Positions 20,198 through 29,954 of a stretch of DNA of 64,000 nt are shown piece after piece. Where the stretch lies: contig NZ_JAHKQD010000039.1 of NCBI RefSeq assembly GCF_018860915.1, positions 1-64,000 on the forward strand, in the 5' to 3' direction. The DNA is from Colwellia sp. C2M11. Its GTDB lineage: Bacteria > Pseudomonadota > Gammaproteobacteria > Enterobacterales > Alteromonadaceae. How positions within the stretch are numbered: position 1 is the first letter of the stretch; the number at the start of each line of letters is the position of its first letter. A program made the position numbers and the translations under genes. The notes under the pieces were generated by a model. It was not told the origin of the DNA and ran no database searches. It saw only the letters and a program-made list of their open reading frames with translations.

Positions 20198-20598
20198 AGG
20201 TATAAACACCTTAAATGTATATCGAGTAAGTGAAATTTTATTCGTGTATTCGTTTGTATCAAATTCTAATTCAACGCTGAAGCAAGTCAATATTTGTCTA
20301 ACAAGGAACGTGACTTTGATGACTAAAATCAATAAACCATGTATTAACCTGTAAATGAGTTTACTCATTAACCGATAAAGCAAACTCTAGATAGAACTAA
20401 CCAATATCAGGAAAGTATAATTTTATGAATACTGAATAATATGCGTATTGCTCCATAGTTCGCGTTAAAGTAATTTTTTAGGTAATTATTCAGCTTTATT
20501 TTCTATATAATACCAGTCAGGAGTAAACTAGGTTGAACTAATAAATAGTACTTTATGTCTAAGTAGCTCACGATCTAGGATAAAAATAAGTTAACCGT
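20198..20598. other. divergent intergenic region gcdH / envelope cluster
   Basis: About 400 bp lie between two divergent starts. It holds a perfect inverted repeat AATGAGT-TT-ACTCATT at 20354-20369, about 155 bp upstream of gcdH, that could bind a regulator. A plus-strand TATAAT box sits at 20506-20511, about 88 bp before the lipoprotein start, without a good -35 partner. No convincing gene is present; the gcdH frame remains open into this region but does not look coding. Confidence 0.45.
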
Positions 20599-22035
20599 AT
20601 GAAAGTAACCTTTATAAAAATCATCATATTCATACTTCTATCACTACTACTAAGTGCTTGTAGCACTAGTGCATTTAATGACTTATTCAGTAATTATAAT
20701 CAGCAAATGCGAGAAGTAAAACAAGCGCAACAACAAGGTGATTTTCAACAAGCTATTAACTTGATACCTACACGTAAAATAGGCGATAGTAGCTACAATT
20801 TGCATTTACTGGAAAAAGCTCGCCTAGCTTTTTTAGCAGCAGATGTTAAACAGAGCAAGGTAGACTTCGAGCAAGTATACCAGCTCATTCAACAAGCTCA
20901 GCTTTCTGCAAAAGTTGAACTTAGTAGAGGTGTTGAAAATGTTGCGGCAATAATGAGTAATGACAACGCTACTCGTTATGATATTCCATTCTATGAGCAA
21001 AGTATGCTACATACCTATCAAGCACTTAATTACTTAGCCCAAAAAGATTTATCCGGTGCTCTGGTAGAGGTTCGTCGTGCTAACTTAGTACAAGAGCAAG
21101 CACTGAAGAGTAACGCTGACAGTATTTTAAAAAATCAAGAGCAAATGTCAGCGCAAGGTTTAAGTATTAACGAACTCGACAGTAAATATCCAACCATGAA
21201 TAATGCTATTGGTAATGTTAAAAATGGTTTTCAAAATGCTTACACTTTTTATTTATCAGCCTTACTTTATGAAGCTGCAGGCCAAAGCAATGATGCATAC
21301 ATTGATTACAAAAAAGCTTTGGAAATCTATCCTAACAATAGCTATATACAGCAAGATGTTTGGCGATTAGCAAATAACTTATCTATGAGTGCTGATATAA
21401 GTTTATTAAAAACAACGTTACCTGACACCATCATTAATAAAAACAACAAATTAGATAAAAAAAACAATGGGCAAGTTATTGTAATTACAGAAAATGGCAT
21501 AGTAGCAGCAAAACAAGAAATAGCACTAAACTTACCTATTTTTACTCGTTACAATCAAACGCGCTTTTACAGTGTCGCTTTACCTAGCTACCAGAATTAT
21601 TTAACGAGTTATTCACCATTAAGCTTACAGTACCAAGGTAAACGCTATCAATCAGAAGAAATAGTACGATTACAATCTTTAGCAGCAAGGCAATTAAAAG
21701 ATGATTTACCCGCAATGGTCACTAGGCAAATAGTTCGAGTAGTTGCCAAAGAAGAACTTAGACAACAGCTATCGCGAAAGAATGGAGAGCTTGGAAACTT
21801 TTTTGCTAGTATTTATAACCTTGCAACAGAAAAAGCGGATACGCGAAGTTGGAGTACTCTACCTGATAGCATTCATATAATGCGCTTAGACTTTCCGGTA
21901 GGTGAGCATAATATTTCGCTTAATTTAAATGGGGTCAACCAATCCGTTGAGATATCAGTTAATCCCAATAGAATTACATTAATAAAATTAACCGCTATAG
22001 GTACTTTTCATCAATATCAAACCTATAATCTTTAG
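20599..22035 (+). CDS. TPR-containing lipoprotein (COG3014 type)
   Basis: A 478-residue predicted lipoprotein with lipobox LLSAC at about residues 17-21. The region to about residue 260 is helical and repeat-like, with stretches such as QQAQQQGDFQQAINLIP and AYTFYLSALLYEAAGQSNDAYIDY that look like tetratricopeptide repeats. The C-terminal part is beta-rich. I place it in the COG3014 group from its position, as that group precedes ycfL and lpoB in Vibrio and Shewanella. It starts a same-strand run of four genes. Exact function is unknown, but peptidoglycan synthesis support is a fair guess from its neighbours. Confidence 0.78.
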   Translation: MKVTFIKIIIFILLSLLLSACSTSAFNDLFSNYNQQMREVKQAQQQGDFQQAINLIPTRKIGDSSYNLHLLEKARLAFLAADVKQSKVDFEQVYQLIQQAQLSAKVELSRGVENVAAIMSNDNATRYDIPFYEQSMLHTYQALNYLAQKDLSGALVEVRRANLVQEQALKSNADSILKNQEQMSAQGLSINELDSKYPTMNNAIGNVKNGFQNAYTFYLSALLYEAAGQSNDAYIDYKKALEIYPNNSYIQQDVWRLANNLSMSADISLLKTTLPDTIINKNNKLDKKNNGQVIVITENGIVAAKQEIALNLPIFTRYNQTRFYSVALPSYQNYLTSYSPLSLQYQGKRYQSEEIVRLQSLAARQLKDDLPAMVTRQIVRVVAKEELRQQLSRKNGELGNFFASIYNLATEKADTRSWSTLPDSIHIMRLDFPVGEHNISLNLNGVNQSVEISVNPNRITLIKLTAIGTFHQYQTYNL

Positions 22036-22088
22036 CATATAAATTGTAACTTATAATGCTAAAATAGACCTAACTTAGGAGTTTACTT

Positions 22089-22532
22089 ATGAACCATAAA
22101 TCTCGCACCATTTTAGCCTTAATAGTGGGCACTTTTTTGCTCAGTGCTTGTCAAAACATAGCACCGGTTACTTCAGGTGTTGGCAGTAATCAAATAGCAC
22201 CAGAGCAAGCGTTTAGTGAACACTTACATATAGACAACAAACAACTTGCTTCAAAACTATATATTAGCGATATCAAGTCACGCACTAATAATGGTTTATT
22301 AGAGGTCAACGCAATTTTAACGAGCACTTATAAAAAATCATTACAATTACAGTATCAATTTCAATGGTTTGATCAAGACGGTTTTGCTATTGAAGTAGGA
22401 AAAAGTCCATGGAAAGCGCTTGAATTACACGGTATGCAAACAGCAACTGCCACAGGCTTAGCGCCATCAAACAAGGCGTCGACCTTTAGCATTTATGTCC
22501 GTGAAGTACCCGAAAAGTTTTTTAAGTTTTAA
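22089..22532 (+). CDS. ycfL: YcfL family lipoprotein (DUF1425)
   Basis: A 147-residue predicted outer-membrane lipoprotein with lipobox LLSAC at about residues 17-21. The C-terminal half has the YcfL/DUF1425 pattern: QYQFQWFDQDGFAI then a PWKALELHGMQTATATGLAP loop, resembling an immunoglobulin-like fold. It ends 30 bp before lpoB on the same strand, as in E. coli where ycfL is next to lpoB (ycfM). The function of YcfL is not known. Confidence 0.83.
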   Translation: MNHKSRTILALIVGTFLLSACQNIAPVTSGVGSNQIAPEQAFSEHLHIDNKQLASKLYISDIKSRTNNGLLEVNAILTSTYKKSLQLQYQFQWFDQDGFAIEVGKSPWKALELHGMQTATATGLAPSNKASTFSIYVREVPEKFFKF

Positions 22533-22562
22533 TTAACAGCACAAGTTATTAAGGAAAAAATA

Positions 22563-23165
22563 ATGAATAAAATAGTATTAGCAACAAGCTTATGTATTGC
22601 CATAGCAGCACTAGGTGGCTGTACCAATAAATCAGTCGTTCGATATGGTGATGCCACAGCGGTAGAAACTACCGATATTAACTTTGGCTCAACTGATTTA
22701 CAGAAAGTTGCCAGCCAAATGACTGACTCTTTATTACTATCACCCGTTGTTGGCACATTAACGGCCAATACTCGCCCAATTATTTTTGTAGAAAGCATCA
22801 AAAATAAAACCAGCGAGCATATAGACACCGAATCAATTACTGATTCTATTTCTACCAAACTATTACGCTCAGGTAAATTCCGTTTTGTTGATATGGGGCG
22901 TGTTGCTGCGGTACGTGAGCAACTTGAATTTCAACAAAGTAGTGGTATGGTTGATGCTAGTAAAGCTATCGCTTTTGGCCAGCAAGTCGGCGCACAATAT
23001 ATGTTATACGGAAATTTAGCCAGTATTGTGAAATCAAATAAAGATAAGTCTGATGTGTATTATAAATTTACTATGCGCCTGATGGATTTAAAAAGCGGCT
23101 TAGTAGAATGGGCCGACGAAACAGAAATCCGTAAAACGAAAGAAAAAGAGTTTGTAAGCTGGTAA
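22563..23165 (+). CDS. lpoB: penicillin-binding protein activator LpoB
   Basis: LpoB is an outer-membrane lipoprotein that reaches through the peptidoglycan to activate PBP1b. The 200-residue protein has a lipobox LGGC at about residues 16-19, a short linker, and the compact C-terminal domain with FVESIKNKTSEHIDTESI, GKFRFVDMGRVAAVREQL and AQYMLYGNLASI, which are family hallmarks. It lies 30 bp after the YcfL-like gene and 27 bp before the glycine-zipper gene. The matching PBP1b gene is not in this window. Confidence 0.9.
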   Translation: MNKIVLATSLCIAIAALGGCTNKSVVRYGDATAVETTDINFGSTDLQKVASQMTDSLLLSPVVGTLTANTRPIIFVESIKNKTSEHIDTESITDSISTKLLRSGKFRFVDMGRVAAVREQLEFQQSSGMVDASKAIAFGQQVGAQYMLYGNLASIVKSNKDKSDVYYKFTMRLMDLKSGLVEWADETEIRKTKEKEFVSW

Positions 23166-23192
23166 TTCAATAAATAGAAGGCAAATAATATC

Positions 23193-23669
23193 ATGAAATT
23201 AACAAGTCTTAAAATATTGGCTTTATTTATCATATTTTTATTTAGCAATGATAGCTATGCCAACTACGATAGAAATAAAGCGGTACCTGTTGAGAAAGTT
23301 TTATTTGGCACCGTAATATCAGTACGTAACATTACAAATGAAACACTTGTTCAAGATAAAAGGAATGGTTGGCATACCTTTGGTGGTGCGCTAATAGGTG
23401 GTGCTATTGGTCATCAATTTGGCGGTGGTAGTGGTAAAGATGTAGCCACAATATTAGGCGCCATTATTGGTGGTTCCACTGCCAATAATCATCATAACCA
23501 GCCTAAAAAAGTTATTGTTCGCTTGGTTGAATTAATGATAGAAATTGACAATGGTGAAAAGTTTATGGTGATACAAGATGTAGATCCACAAATGACATTT
23601 CATTCTTCAGATAAAGTGAGAATGATTTATTTAGAAAACAGTACTGTCAGAATAGATAAACAACGCTAA
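23193..23669 (+). CDS. glycine-zipper outer-membrane-type protein
   Basis: A 158-residue exported protein with an N-terminal signal sequence but no clear lipobox cysteine. A central glycine-rich helix pair (GGALIGGAIGHQFGGGSG and ATILGAIIGGSTANN, about residues 60-98) fits the glycine-zipper 2TM type found in SlyB-like proteins. A beta-rich tail follows. Its place at the end of the LpoB cluster suggests an envelope role. I cannot assign a specific function. Confidence 0.72.
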   Translation: MKLTSLKILALFIIFLFSNDSYANYDRNKAVPVEKVLFGTVISVRNITNETLVQDKRNGWHTFGGALIGGAIGHQFGGGSGKDVATILGAIIGGSTANNHHNQPKKVIVRLVELMIEIDNGEKFMVIQDVDPQMTFHSSDKVRMIYLENSTVRIDKQR

Positions 23670-23825
23670 TTTTGGCAACATTAGCTTTGAATTAAACGTT
23701 AGTGTTGCTAATGCGAAACAATAAATAGACTGCGAACAATTACTTTTACAAATGAACTTAACAACCTGAATGATCTGAAATAATTAGCTTAACTGGAAAC
23801 GTTAACTGGCACTTAAACTAATAAA

Positions 23826-23852
23826 GTTGTAGACCAAATACTAGTCTACAAC
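23826..23852 (-). terminator. terminator after the hydrolase-OsmC gene
   Basis: Arms 23826-23834 (GTTGTAGAC) and 23844-23852 (GTCTACAAC) pair perfectly over 9 bp with a 9-nt loop. On the minus strand the stem is followed by TTTATTAGTTT. It is 16 bp past the stop codon. Confidence 0.75.
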
Positions 23853-23867
23853 AATTCAGATAAGCAG

Positions 23868-25073
23868 TTACTCCACCAAAGTAGTCAATACTTGGGGATT
23901 GTTGTGTAATGTTCTATGTACCGGGCATCGGTTAGCTATTTCCATAAGCCTTTCTTTTTCTTCCTCACTTAGTGGACCTAATAATTGTACCTTACGGATT
24001 AGTGCTTCCACCTTTTCATCATGCCCAGCAGCAGTACCATCCTCTCTTTTTAAAGAATCACGTACATGAGATAAAGAGACCTCTACATGCTCGAGTGGTA
24101 TCTTTTTATGATCAGCATACATGCGAATAGTCATCGCGGTACAAGCCCCCAAGGCAGCAAGTAAATGTTCATAAGGATCAGGGCCTGAATTTTTACCACC
24201 TTGCTCTGTTGGTTCATCGGCATACCAATGGTGATGATCAGTAGAAATATCTAACTGGAATTTATGATCAAGCTCGGCAACTAATACATGCCCTTTGCTA
24301 ACACTTTGACTTGTCGTTTTCGGCATAGGTATATAACGACTTGCCCACCCCGAAATAGTTTGTGCTACATATTCACTGTCTATTGATTTGGATAAAAGGT
24401 GATCAGCGGTATCCAAGCTAACAAAGCTTTTAGGATGTTTAGCCGCTTTATAAATTTTTTCCGCATCAGCAATATCGACAGTTGAATCAATAGGTGAATG
24501 TAATACGAGTAAAGCCTTGTTTAGGTGTTGAATATGAGCCGTTGTTTGATTACGTAAGTCATCTAAAAATTGCTTTTTAATGGTAAACTCTCGTTTTCCC
24601 AAGCTTACTTTTGCTTGCCCGTCATTCTCTATTGTTTCAATATGTGCATCAAAGTTGTGTATTACATGACTTGCTTCATACGGAGCACCAATGGTCACAA
24701 CAGCTTTTACGTTTGGAAGTTGGTCAGCCATAGCTAATACAGCCGCTCCGCCAAGACTATGCCCTATTAATAATTGTGGCGCTTCATAATGTTGCTCTAA
24801 AAATTTTGCAGCCGAAAGTAAATCTTCCGTATTAGAGGAAAAATTAGTGTTCGCAAAATCACCATCACTGTTTCCTAACCCCGTAAAGTCAAACCTAAAC
24901 ACAGCAAAACCATGCTGTACTAAAAAGCGACTAATTCTTGAAGCCGCTGCGACATCTTTACCGCACGTAAAACAATGAGCAAACAAAACATAGGCACGTA
25001 TTGCTTGATCTGGCGTTTCTAATAAGCCAGCCAAGGATTGGCCTTGACTAGGAAATTCTACTTTTTTTCTCAT
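23868..25073 (-). CDS. bifunctional alpha/beta hydrolase / OsmC family protein
   Basis: A 401-residue fusion. Residues about 1-250 are an alpha/beta hydrolase with nucleophile elbow GHSLGG and a histidine in TADHLLS near 225. Residues about 265-400 are an OsmC/Ohr-type domain with the two redox cysteines in [15 protein letters not shown] and [10 protein letters not shown]. OsmC proteins reduce organic and lipid hydroperoxides through this cysteine pair. The fused form is known in marine gammaproteobacteria and other groups; the hydrolase substrate is unknown. A perfect-stem terminator follows, and the gene is monocistronic. Confidence 0.87.
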   Translation of the reverse strand: MRKKVEFPSQGQSLAGLLETPDQAIRAYVLFAHCFTCGKDVAAASRISRFLVQHGFAVFRFDFTGLGNSDGDFANTNFSSNTEDLLSAAKFLEQHYEAPQLLIGHSLGGAAVLAMADQLPNVKAVVTIGAPYEASHVIHNFDAHIETIENDGQAKVSLGKREFTIKKQFLDDLRNQTTAHIQHLNKALLVLHSPIDSTVDIADAEKIYKAAKHPKSFVSLDTADHLLSKSIDSEYVAQTISGWASRYIPMPKTTSQSVSKGHVLVAELDHKFQLDISTDHHHWYADEPTEQGGKNSGPDPYEHLLAALGACTAMTIRMYADHKKIPLEHVEVSLSHVRDSLKREDGTAAGHDEKVEALIRKVQLLGPLSEEEKERLMEIANRCPVHRTLHNNPQVLTTLVE

Positions 25074-25459
25074 CTACTACATCCTCAGTTAATAATTAGT
25101 TTCACATACAAAAATACGATTCAAAAGCTAACGTGAAAATGATAACAAAGGCTTAACCTCACCTTATCAGTCAACTAATGTTAATTGTTAAGCACCAGCT
25201 ACCATATCAGAATTATTAATAAATGGTATTGATGTTATCGACACGACCTTAAGTTAATTCGTAACAAAAAAAGCACACTTAAACATATAAATAATCATAA
25301 ATAATACAACCACTAGCATAGCCAACTTTTACTGTTACTTTATTAATAATAGTTCGTTAAGGATAGTGCCTTAATAGCAGTAAAATATAGTGGCGACAGC
25401 TAGACTTACTCATTATTTATTAATGCCTGAACTAAGCTTTAAATGATATAAAATAATAA
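25074..25459. other. intergenic region between thioredoxin and hydrolase-OsmC genes
   Basis: 386 bp with no gene I can support. It must contain the hydrolase-OsmC promoter near 25074-25180. The only structure I noted is a weak stem-loop, TTAAGG at 25357-25362 with CCTTAA at 25369-25374, which could end the thioredoxin transcript. Confidence 0.4.
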
Positions 25460-25774
25460 TTAAGTAAGCCGCTCTAACCATTGCATTAATTGTTGTGGCG
25501 GTAAACCACCAACACGTTGATCAATAATTACATCGTCCTTCACTAGCATTAATGTTGGTACACTACGTATACCGTAATCTGAAGCAACTTGTGCTACAGT
25601 ATCAACATCAATTTTAATCGTGCTAAATCGATCACTCATCAATCCAGACACTCTTTCAACAATAGGAGACATGGATTTACAAGGACCGCACCACGACGCA
25701 GTAAAATAAAGTAATGAATATTCATTCTCTCGCAATAATTCATCAATCGAGTCGGTTAATGTTAGCTTTTTCAT
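25460..25774 (-). CDS. thioredoxin family protein
   Basis: A 104-residue thioredoxin-fold protein with the active site WCGPCK at about residues 28-33 and the cis-proline region SVPTLMLVKDD. It has no signal peptide, so it acts in the cytoplasm. The start MKKLTLTDSIDELLRENEYS differs from E. coli TrxA, so I do not name it trxA; it could be a second thioredoxin. It sits 70 bp after the YHS gene and is probably separated from it by a hairpin. Confidence 0.85.
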   Translation of the reverse strand: MKKLTLTDSIDELLRENEYSLLYFTASWCGPCKSMSPIVERVSGLMSDRFSTIKIDVDTVAQVASDYGIRSVPTLMLVKDDVIIDQRVGGLPPQQLMQWLERLT

Positions 25775-25799
25775 CTTTAATTCTTCTTATCAATAAGTA

Positions 25800-25833
25800 A
25801 ACTCGGCTTAACAAAAACACCTTAAACCGAGTT
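25800..25833 (-). terminator. hairpin after the YHS gene
   Basis: Arms 25800-25811 (AACTCGGCTTAA) and 25822-25833 (TTAAACCGAGTT) pair over 12 positions with one mismatch and a 10-nt loop, starting 11 bp past the YHS stop. No long T run follows, so it may be a weak terminator. Confidence 0.5.
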
Positions 25834-25844
25834 CAGGTTAAGTA

Positions 25845-26330
25845 CTAATCAAATACTTTTTCAATTTGTTCTTCAGTTAATCCTTTAATACCAGACCAAT
25901 TCGTTTGAGCGGTATCGATATAACCAGGAATATCAGTCACCCATTGTTTTTGTATATCTTTATTTAGATTTAAATACAGTTTACCTTCACGAATGTGCCA
26001 AGCAGTTGGGTCTGTATCAAACTTTTTGTTCATCGCGACTCCCATCGCACAGTAACCACCATATTGTGGTGCATATTTAGCTGGCTCTGATTGAAATAAG
26101 TCACGATTATCAGCGGTTGAAAATTGATAGATTGCACCGTTATACGCGGCTGTATATTTATTAGATCCCTTCGTTGGAGAGCTTTTTGTAAAATATGAAA
26201 CGGCGTCATAGCCTTTAATCGCAATATCATTGTCGTTTACATTTACTTCAATATTTGCGGAAAAACTTAAGCTACTTAGTAATAAAGCTGAACTGGCAAA
26301 AGTTGATTTGATGATTGTTGAAAGTTTCAT
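25845..26330 (-). CDS. YHS domain-containing periplasmic protein
   Basis: A 161-residue exported protein with a signal peptide (about residues 1-24). The YHS domain core is present as KGYDAVSYFTKSSPTKGSN, then YQFSTADNRDLFQSEPAKYAPQYGGYCAMGVA. YHS domains are found in metal-binding or redox-related proteins, and this tight cysteine-bearing core often relates to metal binding, but no ligand is proven. A cupin-AraC regulator is read divergently from the next 147 bp. Confidence 0.78.
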   Translation of the reverse strand: MKLSTIIKSTFASSALLLSSLSFSANIEVNVNDNDIAIKGYDAVSYFTKSSPTKGSNKYTAAYNGAIYQFSTADNRDLFQSEPAKYAPQYGGYCAMGVAMNKKFDTDPTAWHIREGKLYLNLNKDIQKQWVTDIPGYIDTAQTNWSGIKGLTEEQIEKVFD

Positions 26331-26477
26331 TTTGTTGCTCCGATATATAATATTTAAGGTTAGCTATTAATAAGGATCTGTTCCTTGGTTAATAATATAG
26401 TCCTTTCAATCAACTTAAAGGAATGACATAGTCTAAACTTTGAACCCAATCGTCCAAAACAGTTAAAAGAGAATAAA

Positions 26478-27299
26478 ATGGATCAACTATCAGTTATCTT
26501 GCAACGCTTTTCGATGAATACCTCAGTATTTTTTACTGGCAATTTATGTGGCATTAGTAGCTTCAACAAGTCACCAAACCAAGGTCATTTACATTTACTT
26601 CGGGGCGGTGCGTTAACATTGATCGATGAACATGGAAAATCATTGTTCATTAATGAGCCCTCCGTACTATATATCCCCACACCTCATGCACATCGTATTA
26701 TTGCCAGTGAAGAAAATCCTCCTGAACTCGTTTGCGCCAATATTATTTATAACGAGAATACATCTAACCCTATTGCAGACGCCTTACCATCGTTATTAAT
26801 ATTTAAGCTTAACGACGGTGAAAAGCTAAACCAAACGGCACAATGGTTATTCGAGGAAGCATTTCAAGAGCGATGTGGGCGGCTACCGATGATTGAGTCA
26901 TTAACCAATATATTTCTTATTCACATACTTCGACATGTGCTCGACAATAATATTATTCAACACGGTTTACTAGCAGGGTTAGCTCACCCTCATATATCAA
27001 CTGCTTTATTAGCTATACACGCAACACCTGAAAAACAATGGGGGTTAGAGGAACTGGCAGATTTGGCATTAATGTCACGCTCAAAATTTGCAGATATTTT
27101 TAAACGTACTGTTGGTCAAAGTCCAGGAAATTACTTAATTGATTGGCGCATTAATGTCGCCAAAGTATTATTAAAACAAAATAAACCTGTAGCAATAGTG
27201 GCTAATGCCGTTGGTTATGAAAATGGCTCGGCATTAGCAAGGGTCTTTAGGAAAAAGTTAGGGATTTCACCTAAGCAATGGCTTGAAAAAAACAACTAA
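26478..27299 (+). CDS. AraC-family regulator with N-terminal cupin domain
   Basis: A 273-residue transcription factor. Residues about 10-165 form a cupin-like sensing domain of the AraC_binding/cupin_6 type (GHLHLLRGGALTLIDEHG, YIPTPHAHRII). Residues about 175-273 are the double helix-turn-helix with MSRSKFADIFKRTVGQSPGNYL and a second motif VGYENGSALARVFRKKLGISPKQW. The YHS gene is divergent and is a plausible target, by position only. Ligand unknown. Confidence 0.88.
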   Translation: MDQLSVILQRFSMNTSVFFTGNLCGISSFNKSPNQGHLHLLRGGALTLIDEHGKSLFINEPSVLYIPTPHAHRIIASEENPPELVCANIIYNENTSNPIADALPSLLIFKLNDGEKLNQTAQWLFEEAFQERCGRLPMIESLTNIFLIHILRHVLDNNIIQHGLLAGLAHPHISTALLAIHATPEKQWGLEELADLALMSRSKFADIFKRTVGQSPGNYLIDWRINVAKVLLKQNKPVAIVANAVGYENGSALARVFRKKLGISPKQWLEKNN

Positions 27300-27346
27300 T
27301 TTGAAACTTGTAAATTATCTTTTCAAATACTGATCAATAAAATATT

Positions 27347-29950
27347 TTAGAGCCAGTTTTTAAGCCATTGTTCAGGCGTTAAGGGCTTAGAAAAATAATA
27401 CCCTTGTATTATGTTACAGCCACGCTCAGATAAATACTCAAGTTGTTCTTTTGTTTCCACCCCTTCCGCAACTACCATAAGACTTAATGCCTTAGCCATA
27501 TGAATAATACTATTAATGATGGGAACTTCATCAATAACATTAATAATATTATCAACAAAAGATTTATCAATTTTTAGTTCTGATATAGGTAAATGATTAA
27601 TATAACTTAGGCTTGAATAACCTGTCCCAAAATCATCTAACGAGAAATTAATTCCCTTTTCTTTTAATGACTGCATTTTACTAATGACAAGATCAAAGTC
27701 TGCAATCAGCGCGCTTTCCGTCAATTCTAAAATCACCATTGAATAAGGTATTTGGTACTTATCAAGTTTAACTAACAAGTTATGATTAAAGTTGGGCTGA
27801 GCAATTTGTTTGGCACTGAGATTAATAGAAACTGGAGTCACTTCCGCTGAAAACTTTTGTCTTTGCGCTATTAACATACACACTTTTTCAATTACCCAAT
27901 CACCCAGTTTGATAATTGCGCCATTTTGTTCAGCTAATGGTATGAACTCTGCTGGAGAGATAAAACCTAATGTTGGTGAGCGCCACCTTACTAAAGCTTC
28001 GGTTCCAACAATATCTCCCGCTATTGAATATTGAGGTTGTAATGCCAGATCAAGTTCGTCGACAAAACTTTTACTTTTCATCGCGAGTGATAATTCAGAG
28101 TATCGTTTTAAAATAAGTGTTTCATTTTTATTTGAAAACACATAACTATTCCCACCATTATTTTTAGCATTAGAAACGGCTAACTCTAATAAAGGTTTGA
28201 TATCAATATAATTCATTTCTGCGGTAGGTGTATTCAATATACCAATACTTGCTTGAACATTGATTAAATGCTTTTTAATGATAATGGGTTGTCTAACGCT
28301 TTCTAATAAGGAATCAGCTAACATTTTATTGGAATGAATTGATGAATTATCACTACTAACATGTTCATTCGCGCTTAAAATAATATAAAAACTATCTGCG
28401 CCACTTCGATATAAAGCACCAACATTAGCTAAACTCTCAGCTAACCTTGCTGCCGTTTCATTAAGAACTTTATCACCGATCTTCTCACCATAAGCTAAAT
28501 TAATTTGCGAAAACTTATCTATGTTTACTAAGAACACAGTTAAATTCTCATTCATTGATAAGGTTTTAGCGAACTTTTTCTCTAGTGCTTGTTCAAAAGA
28601 ATAACGATTCAACACTCCAGTCGATTCATCGTAATAGGCCAGTTTATGAATCTCCTTTTCGGCTTTTTTTCTTTCAGTGATATCTCGAACAATACCAATA
28701 AATAACTTTTCTTCTGCATTTAATATTTCTGATATAGATAACTCCATAGGAAAGGTGCTACCATCTTTTTTCATTGCTGGTAGCTCTCTACCAATACCAA
28801 TAATTTTTGCATCTCCTGTTTCCAAATAATTACTCATATATTTGTCGTGACGAGAAGCAAATGGCTCAGGCATTAACATTGAGACATTTTTACCTATTAA
28901 TTCTTCAGGCGTGTACCCAAAAGTTTTTTCAACTATTCGGTTCGCAGAGCGAATAATCCCTTGACTAGAAATAGTGACAATACTGTCATTTAAGTTATCA
29001 ACGATAGTTTTTAGGTTTTGGCTTGTTGATTTTTGCGTGTTAAGTAATCGTTTTTGTTCCGTAATATCTTCAAATGCGCCATAAATATGTGTCGCAATAC
29101 CTTTTGAGTTATTTCTTATTTGACCTGTTGTTCTTACCCATTTATGGCGACCTTTTCCATCAATAAAAGGTAACTCTAATACATAAGGTTTTAATTGTGA
29201 CACCGCTAAATTAAAGCTTTGTTCTATTAATTTTTGAGCCTCGACATTATAAAAATTAATACACTCACTCAAACCAAGATTATGGTTAACAGATAGCCCA
29301 TGGATACGAAACGTTTCTGCGGTCCAATGAATTTTACCTGTAGATATTTCATAATCCCAACCACCGACTTTAGCAAGTGACTCTATTTCCTTCATTAATT
29401 GATATTGCTGTAATAACTCCTTTTCTACTACTTTTTTATCTATAGCCATTACCGCTCGGCTAAATAATTGTACTAAAATTTTACAAACAAAAAGAGTTTC
29501 AGTGCTCCATTGAATAGCCTTTTTACTATCTCCTAAATAAATAAAACCTTTATTTATTCCTTTGATGTGAATGGGAATTAACAAAATAGAAGTGACATTA
29601 AAAATCAGTGCCATCTTATTTATATTCAGATCAAGAGAGGTATGACTATTCTCATTATCAATGAGAACTTCAGAGGTACTCATTAAAAATCGGAAAAACT
29701 CTGGATCATCTATTTTATTAACTAATTTAGGTGCTATTACACTAAGGTTACTATCAAAAAGATTAGCTTCACATTTATAACTTTTATTATCTTCACTCAA
29801 CAACCATAAGGCGGCGCTATCAATCGATAATAATGATGCTAAAGAATAAAAACCATCTTCAACTAGTGGTGTCATATCACCAACATTTAAGGCATCATTA
29901 AGCAAAGCATTATCCGTTAGTGACATAAGAAGTTCTACGTATTTCATCAT
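27347..29950 (-). CDS. GAF-PAS-PAS-GGDEF-EAL signalling protein
   Basis: An 867-residue soluble multidomain sensor. From the N-terminus: a GAF-like domain (about 20-165), PAS with PAC (about 185-300), a second PAS resembling the FixL type (about 310-425, SMLMPEPFASRHDKYM), a GGDEF domain (435-600) and EAL (620-865). The GGDEF signature is degraded to GADSF and no RxxD inhibitory site is visible, so cyclase activity is doubtful. The EAL domain keeps EALVRWR, ELTESALI, LDDFGTGYSSLSYI and VVAEGVETKEQ, so c-di-GMP hydrolysis is expected. It begins 4 bp after the PAS-chemoreceptor stop, so the two are co-transcribed. Confidence 0.92.
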   Translation of the reverse strand: MMKYVELLMSLTDNALLNDALNVGDMTPLVEDGFYSLASLLSIDSAALWLLSEDNKSYKCEANLFDSNLSVIAPKLVNKIDDPEFFRFLMSTSEVLIDNENSHTSLDLNINKMALIFNVTSILLIPIHIKGINKGFIYLGDSKKAIQWSTETLFVCKILVQLFSRAVMAIDKKVVEKELLQQYQLMKEIESLAKVGGWDYEISTGKIHWTAETFRIHGLSVNHNLGLSECINFYNVEAQKLIEQSFNLAVSQLKPYVLELPFIDGKGRHKWVRTTGQIRNNSKGIATHIYGAFEDITEQKRLLNTQKSTSQNLKTIVDNLNDSIVTISSQGIIRSANRIVEKTFGYTPEELIGKNVSMLMPEPFASRHDKYMSNYLETGDAKIIGIGRELPAMKKDGSTFPMELSISEILNAEEKLFIGIVRDITERKKAEKEIHKLAYYDESTGVLNRYSFEQALEKKFAKTLSMNENLTVFLVNIDKFSQINLAYGEKIGDKVLNETAARLAESLANVGALYRSGADSFYIILSANEHVSSDNSSIHSNKMLADSLLESVRQPIIIKKHLINVQASIGILNTPTAEMNYIDIKPLLELAVSNAKNNGGNSYVFSNKNETLILKRYSELSLAMKSKSFVDELDLALQPQYSIAGDIVGTEALVRWRSPTLGFISPAEFIPLAEQNGAIIKLGDWVIEKVCMLIAQRQKFSAEVTPVSINLSAKQIAQPNFNHNLLVKLDKYQIPYSMVILELTESALIADFDLVISKMQSLKEKGINFSLDDFGTGYSSLSYINHLPISELKIDKSFVDNIINVIDEVPIINSIIHMAKALSLMVVAEGVETKEQLEYLSERGCNIIQGYYFSKPLTPEQWLKNWL

Positions 29951-29954
29951 TACC

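Noticed and set aside
20198-20383. 62-residue hydrophobic extension of glutaryl-CoA dehydrogenase
   Set aside because: Family enzymes start near MSEELNN; the extension looks like chance open frame in A/T-rich DNA.
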